A stretch of 64,000 nucleotides of DNA from Neisseria mucosa (lineage in GTDB: Bacteria > Pseudomonadota > Gammaproteobacteria > Burkholderiales > Neisseriaceae): assembly GCA_003028315.1 (NCBI GenBank), contig CP028150.1:2232001-2296000 (forward strand). The letters are read 5' to 3'. Below, piece after piece: positions 1 to 8,546 of this stretch; within the stretch, counting starts at the first letter, position 1, and each line of letters begins with the position of its first letter. Position numbers and translations under genes: made by a program. The notes beneath the pieces were generated by a model. The model searched no databases, was not told the DNA's origin, and saw only the letters and a program-made list of their open reading frames with translations.

Positions 1-53
1 AGGAAGTCTTCCGCCAAGTCGCGGCGGTAGCCTAAGCCTGCGTGTTGAATCAT
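1..53 (-). CDS. DUF692/MNIO-family enzyme (bufB/hvfB-like), 5' end only
   Basis: Only the first 17 or so codons lie in the window; the gene runs off the left edge. The translation begins MIQHAGLGYRRDLAEDF, the usual start of Neisseria UPF0276/DUF692 proteins. The ATG is preceded by GGAG at a six-base spacing. DUF692 proteins are multinuclear iron oxygenases (MNIO) that modify cysteines in small precursor peptides. The gene upstream on the same strand encodes just such a peptide with repeated EGKCG motifs, so this enzyme most likely installs its modification. Family assignment from a short stretch plus context; fairly sure. Confidence 0.75.
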   Translation of the reverse strand, partial: MIQHAGLGYRRDLAEDF

Positions 54-117
54 GATGTTGCTCCGTTTTGGATGGTGTTCCGACGGTTTTGGTACGAAAT
101 TGCTGTTAAAATCATAT

Positions 118-152
118 AAAAAGCCGCATTTATCAATAAAATGCGGCTTTTT
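118..152 (-). terminator. Hairpin between the bufferin-like peptide gene and the DUF692 gene
   Basis: A 13-bp inverted repeat (AAAAAGCCGCATT / AATGCGGCTTTTT) with a 9-base loop sits just after the stop codon of the Cys-motif peptide gene and before the DUF692 gene on the same strand. It looks like an intrinsic terminator. It may be partial, which would give much more peptide mRNA than enzyme mRNA. Confidence 0.75.
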
Positions 153-160
153 GTTCTAAA

Positions 161-463
161 TTATTTAGAACCGCATTTACCTTCGCCGCATTTGCCTTCA
201 ACTGCTTTGGCTTTTGCTGCTTTGGCGTTTTTAACGGAGGCTTTTTTCACGGTTGAACCGCATTTACCCTCACCACATTTGCCTTCGCCTGCTTTAGGAG
301 CAGCGCCACATGAACCTTCAGCAGCTTTAGCCGCACCGCAAGAGCCTTGGGCAGATTTTTGAACGCCTGCTTTGCTGCTTACCGGTTTGTCAGCGGCAAC
401 AACGCCGGCAGCCAAAGACAAAGACAAAGCACCAGCAAGGGCAGCGGCTACATTTTTTTTCAT
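161..463 (-). CDS. Bufferin/HvfA-type Cys-motif precursor peptide
   Basis: A 100-residue protein with a Sec signal peptide (about residues 1-24, ending VVAA-DK) and a low-complexity mature part rich in Gly, Lys, Ala and Cys. It has six cysteines (42, 52, 63, 68, 92, 97), each inside a repeated motif: one QGSCG, one EGSCG and four EGKCG in two adjacent pairs. Such EGKCG repeats mark the bufferin/HvfA family, whose cysteines are modified by a DUF692 (MNIO) enzyme to bind copper in the periplasm. A DUF692 start lies downstream and a DoxX gene upstream, the usual companions. A clear AAGGAAA ribosome site precedes the ATG. Metal and modification are inferred from family knowledge. Confidence 0.85.
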   Translation of the reverse strand: MKKNVAAALAGALSLSLAAGVVAADKPVSSKAGVQKSAQGSCGAAKAAEGSCGAAPKAGEGKCGEGKCGSTVKKASVKNAKAAKAKAVEGKCGEGKCGSK

Positions 464-544
464 ATTGATTTCCTTTTTAAAGTATCAAGTTAAACAGATT
501 AAGAATTTGAGTTGGCGCGTTTAAAGTCCGCTCCCCGACCTTTT

Positions 545-1000
545 TCATTGATTTCCGACGCGGCATTTCGGGCAGAAGCGTTTTTTCAACAGCGCATCCA
601 GCGATAAACAGCCCGCGCCTTGCAGCAGAATCGGGATTAAAACCACGATATAAATCAAAGCCATTTTATAGCCGTTGTCGCAGACATTATAACCCGCACC
701 GGCATGGACTGCTGCCCACGCCACTGCCGTTACAATGATCAACCCTAAGGCGGACAGGCGGGTTGCCAATCCTAAAAGCAGCAAAACCGGAAAAACCAGC
801 TCCGCCCACATCGCCAAGTTCCAATTCACGCTGTCGGGCAGCAAATTGAACGGAAAGGGGAATTGGTCATTGATTTCGGCAAACCAGTTTTCGCCGCTCC
901 ATTTCTGCATACCTGATTCCCAAAATTCGTAAGCGGCAAACAGGCGCAAAGCCAATAAACCTAAAGCCGATTGCCACGGGGCTGTCGTATTCATTTTCAT
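545..1000 (-). CDS. DoxX-family membrane protein
   Basis: A 151-residue protein with four hydrophobic segments (roughly residues 10-30, 60-80, 82-100 and 110-130), typical of the DoxX/DoxD family. It is the first gene of the bufferin-like operon and ends 81 bases before the peptide gene. DoxX proteins are a regular fourth member of HvfABCD/bufferin loci, but their task there is not settled. The C-terminus ends with a CPKC motif that could bind metal or form a disulfide; this is an observation only. The Shine-Dalgarno site is weak. Confidence 0.8.
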   Translation of the reverse strand: MKMNTTAPWQSALGLLALRLFAAYEFWESGMQKWSGENWFAEINDQFPFPFNLLPDSVNWNLAMWAELVFPVLLLLGLATRLSALGLIIVTAVAWAAVHAGAGYNVCDNGYKMALIYIVVLIPILLQGAGCLSLDALLKKRFCPKCRVGNQ

Positions 1001-1117
1001 GATAACCGTTTCATAAAATCATTTCATGCCCGATTAGACGCGGCAGTCTGAAAATGCTTACAAGCGAATTGAAAAAATTTTGTTTGTTATTGTTTTATAA
1101 TGATATTAATATTCAGA

Positions 1118-1162
1118 AGGTCGTTTGAAAACCTTTATACAGGGTTTTCAGACGACCTTTTT
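1118..1162. terminator. DUS inverted-repeat terminator downstream of recQ
   Basis: Two facing uptake-sequence halves (one carrying GTCGTTTGAA, a single-base variant) form a long hairpin followed by a T-run, just after the recQ stop codon and upstream of the doxX operon. Confidence 0.75.
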
Positions 1163-1167
1163 GATTG

Positions 1168-3480
1168 TTAATCCGCCGTGCAGATTTCTATGATTTCTTC
1201 GCCGTATTTTTCCAACCATTCCCCGCTCACGCCCTCTATTTTGGAAAGCTCCGTCAGAGTTTGCGGCCGGGCTTTGGCGATGGCGCGTAAAGTCTGTTTT
1301 TTGGCGACGGCATGCATCTCTCCGCCTTCATAGCGGGCGGTATCGAGACACCATTGGAACAGGCGGCGGGCGAGCTGGCGTTCTGCCTGTTTCGGCTCGG
1401 AAAGCCCGTCTGCGTAGGGGCGGCAGATGTCGAGTATTGCCTGCCCGTATTGGGCAATTCTTTCGCTGCCGATGCCGTAGATGCCGAGCAGGTCGGCTTC
1501 TTCGGCGGGCGTGAAGACGACGAGGTCGGTCAGGCTGATGTTGGAAAGGACTTTGCCCAAGGCGCATTGTTTGGCGGCTGCCTGCTCGGCACGCCAAGTT
1601 TCCAGCTTTTGCTGTAATTGCTGTTCGCGCTCGGTTTGGGGGGTGAATAGAGGTTCTTCGTTGCCCGTTTGTCCGCTTTGGTTTTCGGCTGCGTTCCCGC
1701 AGACATTGAGGATGTCGATGCCGAATTTGTTGATTTTCGCCTCACCCAAACCGTAGATTTGGTGCAAATCTTCAAGTGTTTGCGGCATTTTTTCGACGAT
1801 GTCGCGCAGGGTTTTGTCGCCGCAGACGACGTAAGCAGGGACTTCTTCGGCATGGGCGCGCTGCTGCCGCCAATGCCGCAATGCCTGCCATAGGCGTTCT
1901 TCGCGTTCGGTACGCAGCCAGTTGTCTTTGGGCTTTTGCGTGGCAGCTTTTTCGCGGCGCAGCGGGCGCAACATGACTTCGGTTTCGCCTTTGAGGACTT
2001 TTTTTGCGGCTTCAGTCAGTTGCAATGCCTGATATTGGGCGACGTTGACGGTGAGGTAGCCGAGGCTGATGCACTGGCGGATGACGCTGCGCCATTCTTT
2101 GTCGGTTTGCCCGCTGCCGATGCCGAAGGTAGAGAGTTTGTCGTGGCCGTTGCGCTGTATCCAGTCGTCGCTTTTACCGCGCAGAAGGTTGGTGATATAG
2201 CCGGCGGCAAAGCGTTGTCCGGCGCGATATACGCAACTGAGGAGCTTTTGTACGAGGACGGTGCCGTCGAAGCGTACAGGCGGATGCAGGCAGTTGTCGC
2301 AATGGCCGCAAGGAGCGGATTCTTCGCCGAAATGTTTGAGCAGGAGGACGCGGCGGCAGGCGGCAGTTTCGCAGACGGAAAGCATGGCATCGAGCTTTTG
2401 CATTTCGATTTGTTTCTGCACTTCGTCGCTGTTGCCTTCGGCGATACGTTCGCGCAGCAATACCCAGTCGTTCAGCCCGTAACACAGCCAACTCACGGCA
2501 GGCAACCCGTCCCGCCCGGCGCGGCCGGATTCTTGGTAGAAATGTTCGACGCTTTGGGGCATATCGAGATGGGCAACGAAGCGCACGTCCGGTTTGTCTA
2601 TGCCCATACCGAAGGCAACGGTGGCGACGACGATAATGTTGTCTTCGCGGGTAAAACGGCGTTGGTTTGCTTCGCGCACTTCCATGCTCAAGCCGGCATG
2701 GTAGGGAATCGCGTCCAATCCGTTTTCACAGAGGAATTGGGCGATGTCTTCGACTTTTTTGCGGCTGAGGCAATAGACGATGCCGCTTTGCCCTTCCATT
2801 TCTTTACGGATGAAGTCGAGAAGCTGCTTTTTGCCGTTGTTTTTTTCGATAACCTGATAATAGATATTCGGGCGGTCAAAGCTGGAGATGAATTCGGGCG
2901 CGTCTTCGAGATGGAGGAAATGTTTGATGTCGGCGCGGGTCGCGGCATCGGCAGTCGCGGTCAGGGCAATGCGCGGCACTTGCGGATAGCGTTCGGCAAG
3001 CAGCCCTAATTGCTGGTATTCGGGGCGGAAATCGTGCCCCCATTGGCTGACGCAATGCGCTTCGTCTATGGCGAAAAGGCTGATGGTTTGCTGATCGAGA
3101 AAACGCAGGAAACGGTCGGTAACGAGCCGCTCCGGTGCAACGTAGAGCAGTTTCAGACGACCTTGGGCGAGTTTGTCCGCCACTTCGCGGGCTTCTTCCA
3201 CTGTTGTGCTGCTGTTGACCGCTGCCGCTTCTATGCCTGCGGCGTGCAGGCTCGCCACTTGGTCGTTCATCAGGGCGATCAGCGGCGAAACGACGATGGC
3301 GACACCTTCGCGCATCAGTGCGGGAATTTGGTAACACAACGACTTGCCCCCGCCCGTCGGCATCAATACCAACAGGCTTCCGCCGCCTGCCAATGTATTG
3401 ACGACAGCCTCCTGCTTGCCGCGAAATTCGGGATAGCCGAATACTTCGTGCAAAATCTGTTGGGCGGAAGGCTGGGGCAT
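1168..3480 (-). CDS. recQ: ATP-dependent DNA helicase RecQ
   Basis: 3'-5' DNA helicase of recombination and repair; in pathogenic Neisseria it is also needed for efficient pilin variation. The start at 3480 (MPQPSAQQ) gives 770 residues; the frame is open further upstream, but that part runs through a DUS and has no family similarity. Walker A PTGGGKS is at about residues 41-47, followed by the box FAIDEAHCVSQWGHDFRPEY, the helicase C domain with SGRAGRDG, and the zinc site (CETAACRR...CGHCDNC). The C-terminal third holds three HRDC-like modules, the Neisseria arrangement, against one in E. coli. Single gene followed by a DUS terminator. Confidence 0.95.
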   Translation of the reverse strand: MPQPSAQQILHEVFGYPEFRGKQEAVVNTLAGGGSLLVLMPTGGGKSLCYQIPALMREGVAIVVSPLIALMNDQVASLHAAGIEAAAVNSSTTVEEAREVADKLAQGRLKLLYVAPERLVTDRFLRFLDQQTISLFAIDEAHCVSQWGHDFRPEYQQLGLLAERYPQVPRIALTATADAATRADIKHFLHLEDAPEFISSFDRPNIYYQVIEKNNGKKQLLDFIRKEMEGQSGIVYCLSRKKVEDIAQFLCENGLDAIPYHAGLSMEVREANQRRFTREDNIIVVATVAFGMGIDKPDVRFVAHLDMPQSVEHFYQESGRAGRDGLPAVSWLCYGLNDWVLLRERIAEGNSDEVQKQIEMQKLDAMLSVCETAACRRVLLLKHFGEESAPCGHCDNCLHPPVRFDGTVLVQKLLSCVYRAGQRFAAGYITNLLRGKSDDWIQRNGHDKLSTFGIGSGQTDKEWRSVIRQCISLGYLTVNVAQYQALQLTEAAKKVLKGETEVMLRPLRREKAATQKPKDNWLRTEREERLWQALRHWRQQRAHAEEVPAYVVCGDKTLRDIVEKMPQTLEDLHQIYGLGEAKINKFGIDILNVCGNAAENQSGQTGNEEPLFTPQTEREQQLQQKLETWRAEQAAAKQCALGKVLSNISLTDLVVFTPAEEADLLGIYGIGSERIAQYGQAILDICRPYADGLSEPKQAERQLARRLFQWCLDTARYEGGEMHAVAKKQTLRAIAKARPQTLTELSKIEGVSGEWLEKYGEEIIEICTAD

Positions 3481-3864
3481 GATGGTTCCGTAGGGAGGGA
3501 AAAGCGTTATTTTAGCGGTTTTAGACACTGCCTGCATGGGGGATATTTGAGTTATCCACATGAGGTCGTCTGAAAACGAATTATGCTTGGTTGGGTATCG
3601 TGGATTGATTTGTGATTGAGACAAGATGGCGGAACCGCCGACAATACGGATGTGGGAAACTGGTTTACCCAATGCGTTACCGTTCTCTTTAATCTCCGGC
3701 AAAGCGGCGGCATACCGGTTCCAAGTCAATCGACTAGAAAATCTGTTTTCAGACGACCTTTTCATTTTTTGGCGGTTTTAAGACTTTGCAAAGCCGATTT
3801 ACTGCCCCGCCGTCTTCGCGCATAATACGGCAGTCTAATAATTTATCCTAAGCAACCGAAACTT
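3481..3864. other. Intergenic region recQ - lipoprotein gene
   Basis: 384 bases between divergent genes, so it should hold both promoters. It contains an exact DnaA-box 9-mer TTATCCACA (3552-3560) and two facing DUS (about 3562-3578 and 3746-3762) set some 170 bases apart. A frame open in the recQ direction crosses much of it but shows no recognisable protein. Confidence 0.6.
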
Positions 3865-4311
3865 ATGAACATCAAACACTTTTCCCTTATTTCGATTTTA
3901 TCGGCAGCCCTGCTCCTGAGTGCCTGTCAAACGACTACGACCACAAGCGGCGGCGTCAGCGGCAACTGGGACAACATCGGCACGATTTCCGACGGCAATA
4001 TCAAGGTGGCGATTGATAAAAACAGCATCAAGAAAAACGGTACTTTGGTCACTTTCCGCGATAGAAAAACCGTATCAAAGATGAAAGAAGAACGCTTCGT
4101 CAACACGCCTGCCTACAAAACCGCCATCGGCGACTGGGAAATCCATTGCACCAACAAAACCTACCGCCTGACCGCTTTACAGCTCCTCGACGAACACGGC
4201 AAAGAAATTTCCAAACACAGCTACACCGCGACGAATATCCGCCCGATGAGCGTGATGAACGGTACGATTACCGAAAAACAATTCGAAGCCGTATGCGGCA
4301 GCAAGCTCTAA
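3865..4311 (+). CDS. Surface-adhesin E-like lipoprotein
   Basis: A 148-residue protein with a lipoprotein signal (lipobox LLSAC, Cys21) and a Thr/Ser/Gly linker. The rest fits a small beta-rich domain of the surface-adhesin E/Adhesin_E type: 'VAIDKNSIKKNG', a conserved 'DWEIHC' Cys, and a C-terminal Cys near the end. This domain is widespread as a small outer-membrane lipoprotein in Neisseria; its function here is unknown. It is a single gene closed by a DUS hairpin. Domain call from memory of the family pattern. Confidence 0.65.
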   Translation: MNIKHFSLISILSAALLLSACQTTTTTSGGVSGNWDNIGTISDGNIKVAIDKNSIKKNGTLVTFRDRKTVSKMKEERFVNTPAYKTAIGDWEIHCTNKTYRLTALQLLDEHGKEISKHSYTATNIRPMSVMNGTITEKQFEAVCGSKL

Positions 4312-4354
4312 TACTCAACTTATCTACATACTTATCCACAAGATAATCAAATCA

Positions 4355-4402
4355 AAAGGTCGTCTGAAAACCATGAATATGGGGATTCAGACGACCTTTT
4401 TG
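4355..4402. terminator. DUS inverted-repeat terminator
   Basis: AAAGGTCGTCTGAAAACC and its inverted partner form a hairpin with T-run between the convergent lipoprotein gene and tsaC. Exact TTATCCACA 9-mers flank it at 4332-4340 and 4430-4438. Confidence 0.8.
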
Positions 4403-4502
4403 GTTTTTTTGGGAAAGTTATATTCAGGATTATCCACATTTTCTCAAATAAGCGGTTTATCGGTTCAAACCACAATTCCTAATCATCCCACCCATCCGAT
4501 TT

Positions 4503-5072
4503 CTAACGCAAACGGACACCTGTTTCCCCATCAATAATCTGACTCGGCGACCTTTGTTTGCCGATTAAACCGCCGACTACCCATACATTCCTTCCAAACT
4601 GCCTTCTCACTTCCCGCTCCGTCTTACACGCGCGTTTGCCTGCGCGGTTGCACGAAGTTGAGACCAAAGGCGTTTTCAAAGCCTGACACAAGCGGAGCGC
4701 ACCTGCATGGGCAGGAACCCTGACCGCCAGTTTGCTGCGTCCTTTTCCGCGCAATGCGGGCAAAACGTCAGCAGCCGCAGGAAGCAGAAAGGTTTTGGGC
4801 GCAGGCCATTCGTTTCTGAGCATGGTTTGAATGTTTTCAGACGACCTCTGGAGTAGGGGCTGTAATTGCTCTAATTGGTTGCCAATGACAATCATGCCTT
4901 TATGTTGCGGTCTTTTTTTCAGATGAATCAGTCGGTTGAGCGCTTTAGGCAAGGTCGGGATACAGCCTATGCCGTAGCAGGACTCGGTAGGATAGGCGAC
5001 CAAGCCGCCTTTTTTAAGATGGGATTGCAGCTTGCGAAGCGTCGAAGCTGAAAGGATTCTGGGGAATAGCAT
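4503..5072 (-). CDS. tsaC: L-threonylcarbamoyladenylate synthase (Sua5/YciO/YrdC family)
   Basis: Makes threonylcarbamoyl-AMP from threonine, bicarbonate and ATP for the t6A37 modification of ANN-decoding tRNAs. The chosen start (MLFPRILSAS) gives 189 residues, matching Neisseria YrdC as recalled; an alternative ATG at 5102 reads through a DUS. Family motifs visible: KKGGLVAYPTESCYGIGC, KKRPQHKGMIVIG, the Lys-Arg-rich 'GKGRSKLAVRVPAH' and 'PLVSTSCNRAGK'. It follows purD by 55 bases on the same strand, so the two may be cotranscribed. A DUS lies inside the coding region near 4836. Confidence 0.88.
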   Translation of the reverse strand: MLFPRILSASTLRKLQSHLKKGGLVAYPTESCYGIGCIPTLPKALNRLIHLKKRPQHKGMIVIGNQLEQLQPLLQRSSENIQTMLRNEWPAPKTFLLPAAADVLPALRGKGRSKLAVRVPAHAGALRLCQALKTPLVSTSCNRAGKRACKTEREVRRQFGRNVWVVGGLIGKQRSPSQIIDGETGVRLR

Positions 5073-5079
5073 GATAGGG

Positions 5080-5118
5080 AAGGTCGTCTGAAACGCAATC
5101 ATGTTTTCAGACGACTTG
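5080..5118. terminator. DUS inverted repeat between purD and tsaC
   Basis: Facing copies AAGGTCGTCTGAAA and TTTTCAGACGACTT straddle the purD-tsaC spacer. It could end purD transcripts or act only as an uptake site; it lies where a tsaC leader would be. Confidence 0.6.
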
Positions 5119-5127
5119 TTTCTTTGA

Positions 5128-6399
5128 TTAACGGTTGATTGCTTTGTCGGCAATGTCTTTGCGGTATTGCATGCCGTCGAAGCTGATTTTTTCCAATGCG
5201 CTATACGCCTTGGCTTTGGCTTGAGCTACATCGTCGCCCAATCCTACGACACACAATACGCGGCCTCCATTGGTCAATATGTCGCCTTTCTCGTTTGCCG
5301 TTGTGCCTGCATGGAAAACTTTGCCGATTTGGTTGGCAGCATCCAGACCGGAAATAACATCGCCTTTTTTAGGCGTTTCGGGGTAATTTTGCGCCGCCAG
5401 CACCACGCCTACGGCAGTTTGCGGGTTCCATTCCGCGGTTACGCTATCGAGTTTGCCGTCTATTGCCGCTTCAACCAAATCCGACAAGTCGCTGTTCAGA
5501 CGACTCATAATCGGCTGGGTTTCGGGATCGCCAAAACGGCAGTTAAACTCAATCGTATAGGGTGCACCGCTTTGATCAATCATCAAACCTGCATACAGGA
5601 AACCGGTAAACTCATGCCCTTCCGCTTTCATACCCGCCACGGTCGGCAAAATAATCTCGTTCATCGCGCGCTCGTACACGACAGGCGTTACCACAGGTGC
5701 GGGACTGTACGCGCCCATACCGCCCGTATTCAGGCCTTTGTCACCGTCTAAAAGACGCTTGTGGTCTTGGCTGGTCGCCATAGGCAATACATGATTGCCA
5801 TCAACCATGACGATAAAGCTCGCTTCTTCGCCCTGCAGGAAATCTTCAATTACAACACGCGCGCCCGCATTACCCATTTTGTTGCCCAGCAGCATATCGT
5901 CAATCGCAGCATGCGCTTCATCCAAAGTCATCGCCACAATCACGCCTTTACCTGCCGCCAAACCATCGGCTTTGATGACGATGGGCGCACCTTTCTGATA
6001 GACGTAATCGTGTGCAGCATCGGCATTTTCAAAGGTTTGATATTGCGCGGTTGGAATGTTGTATTTTGCCATAAATGCTTTGGCAAAATCTTTAGAACTT
6101 TCCAGCTGCGCCGCATATTGTGTCGGGCCAAATATTTTCAGCCCTGCGGCACGGAAATCATCCACAATACCCGCCGCCAAGGGCGCTTCAGGTCCGACGA
6201 CGGTAAAAGCAATATTTTCTTTACGGCAGAATTCAATCAAATCCTGATGCGCAGTCAAGGCGATGTTTTGCAACTTGGGTTCAATCGCCGTACCGGCATT
6301 ACCGGGCGCAACAAATACTGTTTCCACTTTGGGCGACTGCGCCAATTTCCAAGCCAGCGCGTGTTCGCGACCGCCATTACCGATAACCAGCAGTTTCAT
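5128..6399 (-). CDS. purD: Phosphoribosylamine--glycine ligase (GAR synthetase)
   Basis: Second step of purine synthesis: ATP-dependent ligation of glycine to phosphoribosylamine. The start MKLLVIGNGGREHALAW has AAGGAG seven bases upstream, which rules out the longer frame to 6486. It has 423 residues, the usual length. N-domain GNGGREHA, ATP-grasp segment with 'IKADGLAAGKGV' (about residues 140-152), 'EEASFIVMVDG' and the metal-binding 'IEFNCRFGDPETQ' are all present. The other pur genes are not in the window. Confidence 0.95.
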   Translation of the reverse strand: MKLLVIGNGGREHALAWKLAQSPKVETVFVAPGNAGTAIEPKLQNIALTAHQDLIEFCRKENIAFTVVGPEAPLAAGIVDDFRAAGLKIFGPTQYAAQLESSKDFAKAFMAKYNIPTAQYQTFENADAAHDYVYQKGAPIVIKADGLAAGKGVIVAMTLDEAHAAIDDMLLGNKMGNAGARVVIEDFLQGEEASFIVMVDGNHVLPMATSQDHKRLLDGDKGLNTGGMGAYSPAPVVTPVVYERAMNEIILPTVAGMKAEGHEFTGFLYAGLMIDQSGAPYTIEFNCRFGDPETQPIMSRLNSDLSDLVEAAIDGKLDSVTAEWNPQTAVGVVLAAQNYPETPKKGDVISGLDAANQIGKVFHAGTTANEKGDILTNGGRVLCVVGLGDDVAQAKAKAYSALEKISFDGMQYRKDIADKAINR

Positions 6400-6557
6400 G
6401 CCATCTCCTTGACAAATATGTACTTTTAACGAAAACTCGACACAAGGGGACTTTTGTCCCGTTTGAAGAAATTTTAGTGGAATCAAACAAAAGACTGCTT
6501 CATTCCACTCTGCAACCTATTTGACTTATCCACGAAATTAAAAAAGGACAAGCAACC

Positions 6558-6878
6558 ATGCAAAAACGTATTGATGAAATCCAAAGCAAATACCGCGAAT
6601 GGTGTCATCTACTACCGCAATTGGAAGAAGACATCCGGCGTTGGAAACATGCCGTCGCTTTGATTCGCGATATAGACAATTTTTATACCCACGAGTATCA
6701 GGCGTGCCATCAGGCCATTGAGGACGGGGCAGAACTGGATTTGAGTACGGAAGGCGAATACAGCATTATGAGTGAAGATGCATTATGGAACGCGCTGGGC
6801 GAATTCCATCAATTGGCCTGGCTATATTTGCGCTCCAGCGTCGATGCCTTAGACAAATATACACAAGAAGATTTATGA
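6558..6878 (+). CDS. DUF4298 domain-containing protein
   Basis: A 106-residue, acidic, mostly helical cytoplasmic protein ('QLEEDIRRWKHAVALIRDI' near the N-terminus, then 'EGEYSIMSEDALWNAL'). It resembles the DUF4298 family, small proteins of unknown function in Neisseriaceae and Pasteurellaceae. AAAAAGGACAAG provides the ribosome site. It is a single gene divergent from purD and closed by a DUS hairpin shared with yigZ. No function can be given. Confidence 0.7.
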   Translation: MQKRIDEIQSKYREWCHLLPQLEEDIRRWKHAVALIRDIDNFYTHEYQACHQAIEDGAELDLSTEGEYSIMSEDALWNALGEFHQLAWLYLRSSVDALDKYTQEDL

Positions 6879-6883
6879 GAGAA

Positions 6884-6930
6884 GAGGTCGTCTGAAATAC
6901 CATCCAAAGCATTTCAGGCGACCTTTTCAT
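6884..6930. terminator. DUS inverted-repeat bidirectional terminator
   Basis: GAGGTCGTCTGAAA and TTTCAGGCGACCTTTT form a hairpin between two convergent genes; the right half has one G replacing A in the core. It overlaps the last codons of the minus-strand gene. Confidence 0.75.
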
Positions 6931-7538
6931 TCAAAAGGCTTTTCCGTATTTACTTCAATCTGCCGAGTATTCTTCCAAGCCGAAACACAGGCCTCATAAT
7001 TTGCCAACGACAAACTGACCGTCAATTGGCAATCCAACTGTAAATCCTGCTCCAATATATCTGCCTGATATTGTTTAGCGATGCGTATCGCTTCGTTCAA
7101 AAACGGATATTCACATTTCAGCCAAACGGTTTTTTCAATATTCTTTTCAACCACTTCCGCAACTGCTAACGCTTGGGCCGTTGCCTCTTTATACGCATGT
7201 ATCAGGCCGGGAACACCCAATAAAGTACCGCCGAAATAGCGGACGACCACGACCAAAACATCGGTTACGCCCACCGAATCAATCTGCCCTAAAATCGGCC
7301 GACCCGCACTTCCTGACGGTTCTCCATCATCGTTGGCACGGAATTGCGTACCATCCACACCCAGACGATAGGCATAGCACCAATGCCGCGCCTTATGGTG
7401 TTCTTCCTTTAACGGATCGAGATATTTTTTCACATCAGCCAACGTCCGAATCGGATAGGCAAATGCAATAAAACGGCTGCCTTTATCTTTAAACTCAGCC
7501 TGTGTCGGGGAAGTAATGGTTTTATAAGTCGTAATCAT
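6927..7538 (-). CDS. yigZ: YigZ/IMPACT family protein
   Basis: A 203-residue protein with the UPF0029 (IMPACT) N-terminal domain: KGSRFIAFAYPI, then 'KARHWCYAYRLG' and 'RANDDGEPSGSAGRPIL', which are family signatures, and the C-terminal DUF1949-like domain. In eukaryotes IMPACT regulates Gcn2; the bacterial role is unclear. It lies 3' of etfA on the same strand, separated by a DUS hairpin, so it is probably a separate unit. The ribosome site is weak. Confidence 0.88.
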   Translation of the reverse strand: MITTYKTITSPTQAEFKDKGSRFIAFAYPIRTLADVKKYLDPLKEEHHKARHWCYAYRLGVDGTQFRANDDGEPSGSAGRPILGQIDSVGVTDVLVVVVRYFGGTLLGVPGLIHAYKEATAQALAVAEVVEKNIEKTVWLKCEYPFLNEAIRIAKQYQADILEQDLQLDCQLTVSLSLANYEACVSAWKNTRQIEVNTEKPFE

Positions 7539-7547
7539 GCTGAAATG

Positions 7548-7585
7548 TTTTCAGACGACCTCATTAACAACAAGGTCGTCTGAAC
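7548..7585. terminator. DUS inverted repeat downstream of etfA
   Basis: TTCAGACGACCT and AGGTCGTCTGAA face each other around an 11-base loop, a perfect pair of the 12-mer, right beside the parS-like palindrome at 7585-7600. Confidence 0.75.
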
Positions 7586-7600
7586 GTTTCACGTGAAACA
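7585..7600. other. parS-like centromere site (15 of 16 bases)
   Basis: CGTTTCACGTGAAACA matches the canonical ParB-binding site TGTTTCACGTGAAACA in 15 of 16 positions, including the perfect 14-bp palindrome GTTTCACGTGAAAC. It abuts the etfA stop codon. parS sites cluster near bacterial replication origins. Confidence 0.75.
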
Positions 7601-8536
7601 TCAATTTTTCAATGCTTCTGTTAATTGCGGGACGATTTCAAATAAATCGCCAACCAATCCGTAATCGGCCACATTGAAAATCGGCGCATCAGCATCTTTG
7701 TTGATTGCGACAATGACTTTGCTGTCCTGCATACCGGCAACATGTTGAATCGCACCTGAAATACCGATCGCAAAATAGAGCTGAGGCGCAACCACTTTAC
7801 CGGTTTGTCCGACTTGCACGTCATTTGGCGCATATTCGGCATCAACTGCTGCACGGGATGCACCAATTGCCGCACCTAAAACATCTGCCAACGGTGTCAG
7901 CACTTCATTGAATTTTTCCGCACTACCCAACGCACGGCCACCGGAGACAATGACTTTTGCCTGAGTCAGCTCAGGACGATCGGAATGGGAGAGCTGACGA
8001 TTCACAAAACGGCTCAGGTTTTGAGCAGGGGTCGCTTCAACATTAACCGCCTCAGCATGACCACCTTGCGCCGGTGCTGCATCAAAAGCCGTCGCACGGA
8101 AGGTCAGCACCAATTTCTCTGAATCGGCTTGCACGGTTTCAAATGCATTCCCTGCATAAATCGGGCGCACAAAAGTCGTGTTATCCACAACCTCGGTCAA
8201 ATCAGAAATTTGCGGCACATCTAATAATGCGGCTACGCGGGGCAGAAGGTTTTTACCGAATGTGGTTGCCGTTGCTGCAACATAGCGGTAATCCGCTGCC
8301 AATTTGACAACCAGCGGAGCCAGTTCTTCAGCCAAACCTTCGGCATAATGGGCAGCATCCGCAACCAAAACTTTTTCCACACCCGCTACTTGTTTCGCGG
8401 ATTCCACTACGGCCGATGCGCCGTTTCCGGCAACCAATAAATCGACTTTACCCAGTTTGGCAGCAGCGGTAACGGCATGCAAAGTGGCAGGATTTAACTG
8501 TTTGTTGTCGTGTTCAGCAATAATCAATACACTCAT
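7601..8536 (-). CDS. etfA: Electron transfer flavoprotein subunit alpha
   Basis: A 311-residue FAD-carrying subunit that, with EtfB, passes electrons from dehydrogenases to ETF-quinone oxidoreductase. N-terminal alpha/beta domain (MSVLIIAEHDNKQLNPATL), then the C-terminal FAD domain with the signature 'GQTGKVVAPQLYFAIGISG' and 'INKDADAPIFNVADYGLVGD'. Its start lies 10 bases after the etfB stop, so the two form one operon, as is usual. A TTATCCACA 9-mer occurs within the coding region near 8183. Confidence 0.96.
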   Translation of the reverse strand: MSVLIIAEHDNKQLNPATLHAVTAAAKLGKVDLLVAGNGASAVVESAKQVAGVEKVLVADAAHYAEGLAEELAPLVVKLAADYRYVAATATTFGKNLLPRVAALLDVPQISDLTEVVDNTTFVRPIYAGNAFETVQADSEKLVLTFRATAFDAAPAQGGHAEAVNVEATPAQNLSRFVNRQLSHSDRPELTQAKVIVSGGRALGSAEKFNEVLTPLADVLGAAIGASRAAVDAEYAPNDVQVGQTGKVVAPQLYFAIGISGAIQHVAGMQDSKVIVAINKDADAPIFNVADYGLVGDLFEIVPQLTEALKN

Positions 8537-8546
8537 TTCAGTCTCC

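Noticed and set aside
1936..3009. 357-codon plus-strand frame opposite recQ
   Set aside because: Lies wholly inside a clear recQ gene; composition is the usual antisense shadow of a GC-biased gene.
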